DNA from: Clostridiales bacterium | Lineage (GTDB): Bacteria > Bacillota > Clostridia > Oscillospirales > Oscillospiraceae | Length of the DNA stretch: 64,000 bases | Direction of reading: 5' to 3' | Assembly (NCBI GenBank): GCA_004553625.1 | Contig: SFKX01000005.1 | Location: forward strand, 89,614 to 153,613 | Shown here: in pieces, positions 25,695 through 34,310 of the stretch | Position numbering within the stretch: the stretch's first letter is position 1 | Layout: each line of letters begins with the position of its first letter | Translations under genes and position numbers: made by a program | The notes under the pieces: model-generated | Seen by the model: only the letters and a program-made list of their open reading frames with translations | Database searches by the model: none | What the model was told of the DNA's origin: nothing

Positions 25695-25767
25695 AATATA
25701 TGCCTTCATATCAGCTATTGTAAAGCCTTTTCCGCGCCCGCGCCCTACCCGCAGCGGGTAGTCTTTT
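25695..25767 (-). promoter_or_regulatory. Palindrome plus promoter, copy A
   Basis: The palindrome CTACCCGCAGCGGGTAG (25745-25761) lies upstream of -35 TTTACA (25719-25724) and -10 TATATT (25695-25700) on the minus strand. The 47-nt block 25721-25767 is nearly identical to 44713-44760. In both copies the palindrome centre is 29 bp from the upstream edge of the -35 hexamer, a position typical of a NarL/LuxR-type activator. Confidence 0.75.
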
Positions 25768-25789
25768 CTCCGAGACAGGAGCCGCAGCG

Positions 25790-26407
25790 TCAGTACAAGG
25801 GATTTATCCAGCCGTTGGAGATCATGTAAAAGGCCAAGTCCACCGCTTTGGAGAAGCCGGTCTTGCCGAGCATATTCATCTTGTGGTATTTGACGGTGTT
25901 CTCGCTTATGAACAGTTCCCGGGCGATCTCCTTGTTGGTCATGTGCCTGCACATCAGCCGGAGCACCTCCATCTCCCGGTCGGTCAGCGGGGCCTCCCCC
26001 TGGGGCATGGGTATGGTCCTGGGCTCCGGAAAGCTGCTGCCGCCGGCCATTACCTCGCGAGCCACCTCGAGAAAATAGTTCAGGCTCCGGCTCTTGTAGA
26101 CGAAGCCGTTGGCTCCGGCGGCTTTGGCCCGGGGAATATAGGTGATCTCGTCAAACGCGGTCATTACGATAATCTTGAGCTCCCCATATGCCTTGCGTAT
26201 GGCCTCCACCGCTTTGAGCCCGGACGCCCCGCCCTCCGTGCACACGTCTATCAGCACCAGGTCCGGGTGCAGGTGCCGGCAGAAATCGAGGGCATAGTCG
26301 GCGTTCGGCACTTCGCCCACCACGGTAAAATCCCCGGCAGCCGTGAGCGCCGTCGTCAGCGATTCGCGCATGGACGCGTGGTCCTCCACTATCAGAACTT
26401 TGAACAT
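25790..26407 (-). CDS. NarL/LuxR-family response regulator
   Basis: A 205-residue response regulator. The receiver domain has the acidic pair ED (residues 8-9) and phospho-acceptor D54 in LVLIDVC. The C-terminal LuxR HTH reads LTDREMEVLRLMCRHMTNKE, then IARELFISENTVKYH. Its start overlaps the histidine-kinase stop, so both come from one transcript. The palindrome downstream of its own gene (25745-25761) and at 44738-44754 is a good candidate for its binding site. It probably activates the lipoprotein and the SPFH/SLH operon. Confidence 0.9.
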   Translation of the reverse strand: MFKVLIVEDHASMRESLTTALTAAGDFTVVGEVPNADYALDFCRHLHPDLVLIDVCTEGGASGLKAVEAIRKAYGELKIIVMTAFDEITYIPRAKAAGANGFVYKSRSLNYFLEVAREVMAGGSSFPEPRTIPMPQGEAPLTDREMEVLRLMCRHMTNKEIARELFISENTVKYHKMNMLGKTGFSKAVDLAFYMISNGWINPLY

Positions 26408-27840
26408 TCCTGCAAAGCCTCCTTCGGGACAGAAATTTCGATACGGAACCGGGGAACGGTATGCAGCTCAAGCGTGCCGCCGAGCCTGTCTATCCTGCGG
26501 CGCATCCCGCCTATGCCGCCGCCCTCGCGCACCGGCCCGGAAGGCGGCAGCCCGTTGTCCGTCACCGTCATGCGCCAGCAGTCATTCTGGAAGAAATGGA
26601 ACTGGACGCGGGTGGCATAGCCGTGTCGCACGGCGTTGGTGACGCACTCCACGGCGATCTCGGCAAAGCTGTCCGCCGCGTCAGCGTCCTCGGGCAGTTC
26701 GCCGCGGAACTCCACGGACACGTCCATGCCCTGGAACGTCTCTCTCAGCCTCTCCAGGCGGTGGGCGGGGCTCGGCCTCCTGTCCTCACGGAGCGCCGTG
26801 GGAAGGCTGCAGGCGAAGTCCATCAGTAGGGCCTCATCGGGCTGCTGGTGGTCCCGCAGGGCGCGGAGCAGGAGGCTTATACGCTGCCCGAGCAAGTCGT
26901 GCACCCGGCCCTTGCTCCGGGCTATCTCCTCCGCTTCACAGATGGCCTGCAAGTTTTCGATGGTGTGGCGAAGCTCCTGCCCGCGTTTTTCCAGCGCCCT
27001 GTTCCGCTCGGCGAGGAGCGTCACGGCGTCCCAGCGCTCCGTGACGTCGTCGGCGGTAAGCAGCACCAGCGTCCGGCAGCCCATCGGGATGTCGTGCGCG
27101 GACACGCTCCACACGGAGGAGTCCGGAAGGCGGAACACCTGCTGCCCGCCAAGCGTCTCCCGCTCGCAGCCGCAGAGCGGGCCGCTGTCCAGAAGCCGCC
27201 TGAACTCCACGCCGTTTTGCAGGGCCTGACCCGTCATCTGCCTTGCCAGCGCGTCCATCCGGCGGTTGCACAGCAGGATGTCTCCCTCCGGGCGGAAGAA
27301 CAGCAGCCCCGTGTGCAGGCTGTCGATGGCCTCCTTGACGGATATGTAAGATAGCTGGGTCCGGAGCTCCCGCCGGCGCATCAGGCAGATGTGCGCGCTG
27401 CGCAGCAGGAAAAACAAAATGCCGGCAAGAAAAAGGAAGGGATACGCAGGCCCCATGATGAGCTCGGCCACGGGCAGCAGGACTGCAGCCCCGCCGACGG
27501 CGAAAAACGGCCAGACGAGCTCCGCTGACACCGCCGCTGAGACGCCCAGCACCGCCGTGAGCAGGAATACGGCCTGCCGCGCCGGACCATAGGCGCCGGG
27601 CGCCAGAAAGCCGCAGTAGAGCGCATACTGCACCTGGGCGAGGAGCGCGGCGAAGATAAACAAAACCGCAAGCACGGCGCACTCCATGCCGTTTTCCAGC
27701 CTGCGCGCCCAGCCGGCTGGCAGGCGGCGGATGCTGTAGGAAATGGCCAGGGTTTGCAGTACGATGCACAGCGCGAGCGCCATGACCAGCGCCGTCAGCG
27801 CCCAATTCGGCAGACGGTAGAACTCAGTCACGGGTCTCAC
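26392..27840 (-). CDS. Membrane sensor histidine kinase (HisKA_3 type)
   Basis: A 482-residue kinase. Five or six N-terminal membrane spans (about 15-150), a PAS-like domain (about 165-270), a coiled coil, a HisKA_3 dimerisation helix with H314 in RVHDLLGQR, and an ATPase domain with N402 (ECVTNAVRHG), DNG at 428-430 and a Gly-rich GGGIGG. It is the cognate kinase of the overlapping NarL-type regulator. It also overlaps the upstream pseudokinase-like gene by 17 bases. The signal is unknown; the neighbouring lipoprotein-type sensors suggest an envelope or extracellular cue. Confidence 0.9.
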   Translation of the reverse strand: MRPVTEFYRLPNWALTALVMALALCIVLQTLAISYSIRRLPAGWARRLENGMECAVLAVLFIFAALLAQVQYALYCGFLAPGAYGPARQAVFLLTAVLGVSAAVSAELVWPFFAVGGAAVLLPVAELIMGPAYPFLFLAGILFFLLRSAHICLMRRRELRTQLSYISVKEAIDSLHTGLLFFRPEGDILLCNRRMDALARQMTGQALQNGVEFRRLLDSGPLCGCERETLGGQQVFRLPDSSVWSVSAHDIPMGCRTLVLLTADDVTERWDAVTLLAERNRALEKRGQELRHTIENLQAICEAEEIARSKGRVHDLLGQRISLLLRALRDHQQPDEALLMDFACSLPTALREDRRPSPAHRLERLRETFQGMDVSVEFRGELPEDADAADSFAEIAVECVTNAVRHGYATRVQFHFFQNDCWRMTVTDNGLPPSGPVREGGGIGGMRRRIDRLGGTLELHTVPRFRIEISVPKEALQECSKF

Positions 27841-30244
27841 CTCCCAAGGGTAGGGTCAGGCAGATGCCGACGGCGTCGTCGAGATCCTTGCAGGCTATCT
27901 GCCCGCCCGAGCCGGTCACCGCCGCTGTCAGCTCCTCCGAGAAGCGCCATTCCACGGGGTCGCTGCCCGGGAGGAAACGGAATGTCAGCCGCCCAACCTC
28001 CGCCTCAAGCCAGCCCATGAGCGGCGAGGCCTCTGCCTTCAGCGCAAGGGATATGGTCTCAAAGGCGAAGTCGTAGCAGAGCGAGGCGCTGCGTATCTCC
28101 ATGGGGCCGCTCTGCCCACAGCGGATGAGCGTCTGCAGCCCCGAATAGCGGGCCAGCTCAGCCAGCTCGTCGAGGTAAATGCCGAGTTCGTCCCCGAGCA
28201 GGGCTTCGCCCTGACAGGCCAGGAAGAACAGGTTGCACCTGCGCTTTATGTGGCACAGGCACAGGATGATGTATGCGGCCGCGTCCCTCGGCTGCTCCGT
28301 TTCAGGCAGGCTTTTGATGAGGCCCGCCAGAGAGGAAACGCGCTGCTCCATATCCCGGTCCAGCTGTTCAAACAGGACCCGGTTTGCTTCCGCAGTCATG
28401 AGGCGTCTTTTGACCTCGCCCTCCTCGCGCAGGAGGGCGTTGGCCGCCTCCAAACGGGCCTGCACAGCCTGTATCTCCTGCCGCAGCCGGTTCAGCTGTG
28501 AGAGATCCTCCTGCCACACGGCCATGCCGCCGTGGATGGCGACCGCGTGGAGCTGCGTGTCCTTGTCCCGGAGCAGCGGGTGCTCCATATCCGTGAGCAG
28601 CCGTCTCCAGATGGAGCGGGATATGGGAGACGCATCGCGGGAGGAAAGAACCGTGCGTCCGTCCTCATCCAGCAGGGCCAGACTGATGGGCGCAGCAGCA
28701 AACAGCCTGTGGTATCGGATATTGACCGGAATCAGTCCCGCGCGGAGTACTGTTTCAAAAAACAGAACGGAAATAATACAGATGCAGACCGTTATATCGC
28801 TCTCCCACGCCAGAGGTATGCGGCAAATATAGGCGACGACATACGCGAGCAGGCCCGCACAGAGGAGCAGTGGGAACACTTTGCCGCCCCAGTATTTGCT
28901 CCTGCGTCCTTTGCAGAAGAGTTTTACAAGGGCCAGCGCAAAAAACAGGAGTGAAAAGGCTGCAACAATCCAATATCCCGGTCCGTACCGGTAGTCTGAG
29001 GCCCAGTCCCCGGCCGGGTCAAAACGAAACACCAGCTGGTGGAGATCGTTTGTGAGTACCAATAGCACAGAGAGGGCATAGCAGGCCAGAGGCGGCCACA
29101 GAGGGCTCAGCGGCTTTTTCTCACCCTCCGGATGGTCCAGGATTACGGCCAGATACAGCAGCGTTACCGGAAGGGCAAGCTGAAAGATGTAATAGCCGTA
29201 CCAGCACATCCGGCACAGAATCCCATCTGCTGTCAACTGATATTTGAACAGGCGCAGCAGCAGCCATCCCACCATCAGCCAGCCCATAACCCCCACTACC
29301 CGGCGGACATCCCGGCGGATCATCCGATGGGATACCGTCCCCTTCCACAACAGGATGGCGGCGGCAAGGAGCAGGGCGGATAAAATATGCTCCCGGAGAT
29401 CTGCTGTGGTATAGCGCCGGATGTGGAGCACCTGCCGGCGCAGGTCCCGGCTGCTGTCTCCGGCAAGCTCCAGAAACCAGTCGTAGTCCTCCTCGCTCAG
29501 CGTATGGGCCGCGCTGTAATCGCCGGGAAAGCCCTGCGGCCTTTCGCCGCTTGCGGGGGGCAGGCCGGCGGACAGCAGCGCCTCGTCCAGACCGGGCTCC
29601 AGTGCGAGCGGAGAATCCGAGAGCAGGCCCAGGCGGAAGGACAGCGTCCCCTCCTCCGGCACGATTATCTCGTAGTTTTCTCCGTTTCGTTTCCATTCGG
29701 CGACCTCGTAGTCCAGGCAGATCAAAATGGGGGCATCCGACCCGTCCAGCTCAAATCCTCCATTCCGGTTGAGGTGTTCCAGGAAGTCCAGGGCATCCTG
29801 TTTTGCAGGCTCCTTCTGATTCAGTCCGTAGGACAGCGCACCCATGGCCAGCATATTGCGGATGACAGAGAAGCTGCTCATGCCGACAGGGGTGCGGCTG
29901 TGCAGGAGGCTGCCCCAGCCTGTGATTACCTCGTCTGTCCGTGTACGGTCCACCGCCAACACCACCGTACCCAGCACATGAGGATACCAGTACCGGCCGA
30001 CGCCCCGCCTCATGGCCGGGACCGCCTGCACATCGAAGCAGGCGACCGCATTGCCCCGGGATACCTCCGCATACAGGGTATCCTCCGGCTCCCTGGGGAT
30101 ATAACCGGGGAGGAATGTGTTCAAGACTGTGCAGTACTCCTCTGAGCCCTCTGCTGCGGAAATCAAATGCCCCCCGGCAACTGCCCTGCTGCATCCGCCA
30201 AGCAACAGGCACAGCAGTATTAGGGGCAAAAAACGTATCTTCAT
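27824..30244 (-). CDS. Lipobox-anchored 7TM sensor with kinase-like but His-less C-terminus
   Basis: An 806-residue protein. The signal peptide ends LLCLLLGGCSR (lipobox), followed by an extracellular domain of about 260 residues, a run of about seven membrane spans (about 300-520), a PAS-like segment, a coiled coil (about 590-640) and a C-terminal region of about 160 residues. Aligning by eye with the neighbouring kinase, HDLLGQRIS corresponds to DRDMEQRVS, so the phospho-acceptor His is missing, and no N-box is visible. It is probably a pseudokinase/co-sensor working with the true kinase. ATGA overlap with the upstream zinc-ribbon gene. Confidence 0.7.
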   Translation of the reverse strand: MKIRFLPLILLCLLLGGCSRAVAGGHLISAAEGSEEYCTVLNTFLPGYIPREPEDTLYAEVSRGNAVACFDVQAVPAMRRGVGRYWYPHVLGTVVLAVDRTRTDEVITGWGSLLHSRTPVGMSSFSVIRNMLAMGALSYGLNQKEPAKQDALDFLEHLNRNGGFELDGSDAPILICLDYEVAEWKRNGENYEIIVPEEGTLSFRLGLLSDSPLALEPGLDEALLSAGLPPASGERPQGFPGDYSAAHTLSEEDYDWFLELAGDSSRDLRRQVLHIRRYTTADLREHILSALLLAAAILLWKGTVSHRMIRRDVRRVVGVMGWLMVGWLLLRLFKYQLTADGILCRMCWYGYYIFQLALPVTLLYLAVILDHPEGEKKPLSPLWPPLACYALSVLLVLTNDLHQLVFRFDPAGDWASDYRYGPGYWIVAAFSLLFFALALVKLFCKGRRSKYWGGKVFPLLLCAGLLAYVVAYICRIPLAWESDITVCICIISVLFFETVLRAGLIPVNIRYHRLFAAAPISLALLDEDGRTVLSSRDASPISRSIWRRLLTDMEHPLLRDKDTQLHAVAIHGGMAVWQEDLSQLNRLRQEIQAVQARLEAANALLREEGEVKRRLMTAEANRVLFEQLDRDMEQRVSSLAGLIKSLPETEQPRDAAAYIILCLCHIKRRCNLFFLACQGEALLGDELGIYLDELAELARYSGLQTLIRCGQSGPMEIRSASLCYDFAFETISLALKAEASPLMGWLEAEVGRLTFRFLPGSDPVEWRFSEELTAAVTGSGGQIACKDLDDAVGICLTLPLGGETRD

Positions 30245-30594
30245 GGCGCCACCGGCTCCCCAGGCTCCTTCATTCTCCCGGCGCACTCACGGCACATATC
30301 CATCTCGTCGCAGATGAGAAAGCAGGAGTCGCAGACCAGCCTCCGGCAGATGGGGCATTGGCTGAAGCGCTCCCTCGCCTCCTGCCCGGCGGTCAGCCGG
30401 GCACGCTGCCGCTCGCGCTGGTAGATGGCGTCGTAGAGCTCCTTTTTCTCACGGTGCTCCGACGCCTGCGCCGCTTTGGAAAAAGGTATGCTGCTGCTGT
30501 ACCAATATTCTCCGCACACCTCGCAGCGAATGGAAAAGCAGAAATACTGCGGTGCTGAACAATCCTCCAGATGGCCGGACAACAGACTTGTCAT
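30241..30594 (-). CDS. Small cysteine-rich zinc-ribbon protein
   Basis: A 117-residue soluble protein with CEVCGEYW (N-terminal knuckle) and a C-terminal CPICRRLVCDSCFLICDE...CRECAG cluster; at least six Cys form one or two zinc sites. ATG 30594 is chosen because AAAGGAGG lies just upstream; the upstream extension is unlikely. Overlap ATGA with the 7TM sensor gene suggests stoichiometric co-production. Its function may be protein-protein contact or a redox or metal switch in the sensory complex (inference). Confidence 0.72.
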   Translation of the reverse strand: MTSLLSGHLEDCSAPQYFCFSIRCEVCGEYWYSSSIPFSKAAQASEHREKKELYDAIYQRERQRARLTAGQEARERFSQCPICRRLVCDSCFLICDEMDMCRECAGRMKEPGEPVAP

Positions 30595-30617
30595 ACCGCG
30601 TGCCTCCTTTACATTTC

Positions 30618-30748
30618 TGCTCCTGTTATAACAGGAGCAGAAGGCGGAGCATATGGTCTGCCGGATACTTTTTACCGCATTTTGCAAAAAGTATCCATTG
30701 GATAATAGAGAACGCGCACAAAACCGTTAGGCTGGTTTTGTGCGCGTT
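30618..30748. repeat. Cluster of three inverted repeats upstream of the sensory operon
   Basis: A perfect 24-bp palindrome CTGCTCCTGTTA/TAACAGGAGCAG (30618-30641). An 11-bp inverted repeat GGATACTTTTT / AAAAAGTATCC (30663-30696). A 15-bp perfect stem AACGCGCACAAAACC / GGTTTTGTGCGCGTT (30711-30748). All lie between the membrane LuxR gene stop and the zinc-ribbon gene start. The third may be a terminator; the first two lie in the promoter/leader region. Confidence 0.7.
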
Positions 30749-30768
30749 GCTGTATTGAGCAGTTGGCC

Positions 30769-32361
30769 TTAGAAAAGCTCCTGAAGCCTTCCGCAGCGGC
30801 GGAGAAGGTCAATGTAGAGCATCAGCTCGTCCCGTGAGGCCACGCCGAGTTTCTCGTAGATGCTCCGGTTGTGCTTCCTGACCGTGCTCATGCTGATGAA
30901 CGCGAGGTCGGGTATTTCCGATATCTCGTGCCCGTCTATATAGTAGCGGAGGATGTTCCGCTCCGCCTCCGTGAGCAGGTCCTTACGCTCCACGAACTGG
31001 TCGAATAGCTCCGCTATATTGGGCGGCAGGTCGCCCTGTTCCAGCCGTTGGTTCCGCGCCCGGGCGTGCAGGAACTCCGCGAGCTCGTCCACCTCGGAGA
31101 TGCCGGAGTATATGCCTGGCTCCGGCATTTCCTCCAGCTGGAAGCGCTTAAGGCTGTCGGTGATGGGCCGGACAAATCTCCGCGACAGAAAGAAGGAGAG
31201 AGCCAAGAGCGCCAGAAGCAGCCCCAGGGCCGCGATGACCCAGGTCTTTTGCACGTCGGCTGTGTATGCGGCGTAGCTGTCCTGCGGTATCAGGATGGCG
31301 GCGGCCCAGACGGTGTCCCCGGCCTCGCCCCTGGATATCTGAACGGTCTGGTGCAGGCCGATATACCGCTCGGAGCCCGAGTCGTATTCGTTGTAGTAGC
31401 GCCCATGGTGGATGGCGAGGGTCTCGTGTCCGTCCAGATAGGTGCCGCTGACGCTGCCGACCAGCCCCTCGGAGAGCATGAGCCGGCCGTCCCGCAAAGG
31501 GGCCAGCACGGTCACGGCGGAGCCGAATTTTCCATCCAGCGCGGGATAGGACAATTGGAAGTACAGCGCGCTCAGCTCGACGCCGCAGACGCCGTATATG
31601 CTCCCATCGCTGCCCACGATGGGGACGCACAGCAGCATGGCGGACTCCCAAGTGTCCTTCAGATCAATCCGGCGGGACCAAAAATAGCGCTCCGCCGGCC
31701 TGTCCACGGAGCTGTCCATGAGCTCCCGGCAGCCCGGGAGCTGGTCGGTGTCAAACTCCAGGTTCCATCTGTTGTGGAGCTCCAGATCCTTTTGCCGGGC
31801 GATGTCGGGGATACCGCGGAAGTAGACCACCGTAGGCGTGACCGGGCTGCTGGCGCTGAGGTTGGAGTAGCGCAGGTGGATGCCGCTCCGCGAGTGCTCC
31901 GCCACCTCCAAAGAGGTGTTGGCCGTCGCGTCCAGGATCACATATGCGCCGTTGCAGTCGGCTGTCTGCAGGGTCGTGTTGACCAGCGGGTACATGACCT
32001 GCTGCAGCCTCAGCAGCCGCTCCGGGTCGTCGTTGGCTTCCCCGAGCGTGACGCCCTCCTGCGCCAGCGCCGCTTCAAGCTCGCGGCTAAGCTCCCTGGA
32101 GAGCTTCAGGCTCTGGGCGGTCAGGCGGTCGAGATGACTGGTCAGGCTGTCCCTTGTGTTGTTCATGTGCAGCTCCATCACCTCATGGAGCTGCACGTCG
32201 TTTTGAGAAAAGGCCCCGGCGATGGACAGGAGGAGGATGACCGCCGCAAAGACCACGAGGATCATGGACACCCAGTAGAGCATCAGCTTTCTCTGCATAC
32301 CCACGCTCTGCCTTTTGGCAAAGGCGTTCAGCGCCCGGAACTCCCTCAGCTTGTTCAGCAC
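30769..32361 (-). CDS. Membrane-bound LuxR-type transcription regulator with extracellular sensor domain
   Basis: A 530-residue one-component regulator: N-terminal membrane span (about 27-49), a Cache-like extracellular domain (about 50-375), a second span (about 378-398), then a cytoplasmic linker and a LuxR HTH at 455-520 (LLTEAERNILRYYIDGHEIS, then DLAFISMSTVRKHNRSIYEK). It would sense a ligand outside and bind DNA from the membrane. It is encoded 22 bases after a solute-binding lipoprotein, suggesting ligand delivery by that protein. Confidence 0.82.
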   Translation of the reverse strand: MLNKLREFRALNAFAKRQSVGMQRKLMLYWVSMILVVFAAVILLLSIAGAFSQNDVQLHEVMELHMNNTRDSLTSHLDRLTAQSLKLSRELSRELEAALAQEGVTLGEANDDPERLLRLQQVMYPLVNTTLQTADCNGAYVILDATANTSLEVAEHSRSGIHLRYSNLSASSPVTPTVVYFRGIPDIARQKDLELHNRWNLEFDTDQLPGCRELMDSSVDRPAERYFWSRRIDLKDTWESAMLLCVPIVGSDGSIYGVCGVELSALYFQLSYPALDGKFGSAVTVLAPLRDGRLMLSEGLVGSVSGTYLDGHETLAIHHGRYYNEYDSGSERYIGLHQTVQISRGEAGDTVWAAAILIPQDSYAAYTADVQKTWVIAALGLLLALLALSFFLSRRFVRPITDSLKRFQLEEMPEPGIYSGISEVDELAEFLHARARNQRLEQGDLPPNIAELFDQFVERKDLLTEAERNILRYYIDGHEISEIPDLAFISMSTVRKHNRSIYEKLGVASRDELMLYIDLLRRCGRLQELF

Positions 32362-32382
32362 GGCGTCTCCTCCTTCCCTATG

Positions 32383-33750
32383 TTATCGCTCCATCAGCTC
32401 CCGGAAAGCCTCGAGCCGCTCCGCGCTTATCCGCTCCAAGCCGGTCTCGCCGGCATTCAGATAGTCCTGACGTCCCAGCGCGAGCTGCGCCCTCACATGG
32501 TCCTCCAGCGCCGTTTCGAGGCTCAGATAGGTCTCCAGCTGCGGCGGGACATAGAATTCGTAGTTTGCCTGCGTGTCCAGATAGGCCTCATAGAGCGAGG
32601 CGTATTTGGCGCTCTCCAGGCCCTCGATGGCCTCCGGCAGCTCGTTTTCAAAGGCCTCCCGGGTCACGGGCATATAGCCCGTCCGGGTCACGAACTCCAC
32701 ATTGTGCCCGGGTTCGGTCAGCCACTTGAGGAAGGTCACGGCGGCCTGCTCCCGCTCCGGGGTGGAGCGCACGGTGCAGAAGCCCGCGCCCCTCTGCATC
32801 ACCAGCTTTTCCCCGTTTTCAAACACCGGGCAGGGGCGGGAGATGATGGTGATGTCCTCCGATGTGTTGTCCGGGTAGGTCACCACGTCGCTGTAATAGA
32901 GGATGCTGGCCGAGGACGCCACGCTGACGATGCTGTCGCCGGTGCGGATGGACTCTGTCGCGTAGCCGCCCTTGAGCCAGACGCCGCCCTGAATCGCAGC
33001 GTTAGCCAGCGGCTCCCACGCCGTCTGAAATGCGGGGCCGAAGGCCAGCTCGTCTCCATTGAAGAAATCCTCGCCCAGCGACTCCGCCCCCACCTGGAAA
33101 TAGTTGAAGTAGTAGTCGTGGACGAACATGGCTTTGGCGTCGCCCGGGACATCCGGCGTCAGCCCGTCGGTCCATTCCGCATAGGCCTCCGCGGCCCTGA
33201 AAAGCCCCTCCCAGGTGTCGAGGTCATCTGTCGTCACGCCCGTGGCATGTGAGAAGCGGTCAAAGATGGTCTTGTTGATATACATGATCTCCGTGGATTT
33301 GGCCACGGGCAGCACGACCAGACGGCCATTTACCGTCCCCTCCTCTATGAAGGCCGGGATGAAGGCGGACAGCTCCTCCTCGCTGAAGTAGTCCCGGTAG
33401 TCCACCAAAATGCCGTCGTCGGGCAGCGCCATCACGGTCTTTGGATAGGAAACAAAGAGGTCGGGCAGCTCCGAAGCGCCCGGCTCCCCATTGGCGGCCG
33501 CCAGCACCAGCTCGTGTATCGTGTTGGTGTTGGACACGGATGTGACCTGCACGTTTATCTGCCGCTCTTTTCCCACGGTCTGGTTGAACTGCTCAATGAG
33601 GTCGTTGAGCGGGGAATCAGTCTGCCCGCCGTAAACATGCCAGACCGTTATCGTGGTCGGCGTTTCCTCCTTCGGCGTGCCGGAACAGCCGGCAAAGCAG
33701 GATAGTATGAAAACGGCGAGTAAAAGCACCGCAATTTTTCGGAATGTCAC
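32383..33750 (-). CDS. Family 1 extracellular solute-binding lipoprotein
   Basis: A 455-residue protein. The lipoprotein signal LLLAVFILSCFAGCSG is followed by a mature domain with the SBP_bac_1 pattern (ITVWHVYGG, ELPDLFVSYPKTV, EPGHNVEFVTRTGYMPVT). Such proteins bind sugars or oligosaccharides for ABC importers, but no permease or ATPase genes are nearby; the next gene is a membrane-bound regulator. It is therefore probably a ligand presenter to that sensor. GTG start at 33750, preceded by GAGGTG; -10 TATAAT at 33787-33792 on the minus strand. Confidence 0.85.
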   Translation of the reverse strand: MTFRKIAVLLLAVFILSCFAGCSGTPKEETPTTITVWHVYGGQTDSPLNDLIEQFNQTVGKERQINVQVTSVSNTNTIHELVLAAANGEPGASELPDLFVSYPKTVMALPDDGILVDYRDYFSEEELSAFIPAFIEEGTVNGRLVVLPVAKSTEIMYINKTIFDRFSHATGVTTDDLDTWEGLFRAAEAYAEWTDGLTPDVPGDAKAMFVHDYYFNYFQVGAESLGEDFFNGDELAFGPAFQTAWEPLANAAIQGGVWLKGGYATESIRTGDSIVSVASSASILYYSDVVTYPDNTSEDITIISRPCPVFENGEKLVMQRGAGFCTVRSTPEREQAAVTFLKWLTEPGHNVEFVTRTGYMPVTREAFENELPEAIEGLESAKYASLYEAYLDTQANYEFYVPPQLETYLSLETALEDHVRAQLALGRQDYLNAGETGLERISAERLEAFRELMER

Positions 33751-33825
33751 ACCTCGTCACCTCTTTTGAGCATATGAGCTAAATACATTATACACGTTAT
33801 ATCCGGACAATTCTATCTGCTTTTG

Positions 33826-33850
33826 AGAAAAAACTGCCGTCCGCGACGGT
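33826..33850 (-). terminator. Terminator after the 125-aa receiver-like gene
   Basis: On the minus strand a CCGTC / GACGG stem followed by a T-run, 13 bases downstream of the stop at 33863. Confidence 0.65.
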
Positions 33851-33862
33851 TCAGGCATCGTG

Positions 33863-34240
33863 CTAAAAAGCCGCCAATTTTGCCAGCAGGTAGCTGAGGG
33901 AACTGTCATAAAAGACGAAATCATCTGCCAGACCGGCATTTTTTGTGTCCACGGCCTCTTTGCGCACAACGGCCCGCTCCGGCCTGACCAGGAGTAGAAT
34001 TCTTACGCCATGTTCATTCCGACGGAGCGAGCGGCAGAGCTCAACCGCCCGCTCCATATCCACCTGGTCCACGATATCCAATATCACCACATCCGCATGG
34101 AAGATGTCCACTCCGACGGCGGCCTGCGGATAATTGAGCTGGGCCGCCCATAGGAAATCAAGCTCCGGTTTTGAGCGGATGGCCTCCGACAGCCCCTGGC
34201 CCAACATCTTGTTGGACGATATAAACAGAACCGTTTTCAT
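33863..34240 (-). CDS. Stand-alone receiver-like protein (copy 1)
   Basis: A 125-residue protein with a CheY-like alternation of strands and helices. It has an Asp at position 55 in VVILDIV, but the usual acidic pair after strand 1 is replaced (VLFISSNK). It ends DDFVFYDSSLSYLLAKLAAF, closely similar to the end of the protein at 44295-44675, so the two are paralogues about 10 kb apart in the same cargo. It lacks an output domain. Last gene of the transcript coming from 44.7 kb or internally started. Phosphorylation is possible but not certain. Confidence 0.7.
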   Translation of the reverse strand: MKTVLFISSNKMLGQGLSEAIRSKPELDFLWAAQLNYPQAAVGVDIFHADVVILDIVDQVDMERAVELCRSLRRNEHGVRILLLVRPERAVVRKEAVDTKNAGLADDFVFYDSSLSYLLAKLAAF

Positions 34241-34310
34241 GCTCGGCCCCCTTAGTCAAATGCGAAGGTACCCTTCACCGCAACCGCTGGACGCGCTTTG
34301 CCGGAGCCGC

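Noticed and set aside
31048-33252. 734-residue open frame on the plus strand
   Set aside because: It is antisense to the LuxR and solute-binding genes, which have signal peptides, domains and ribosome sites. High GC leaves long open shadow frames; the composition is not protein-like.
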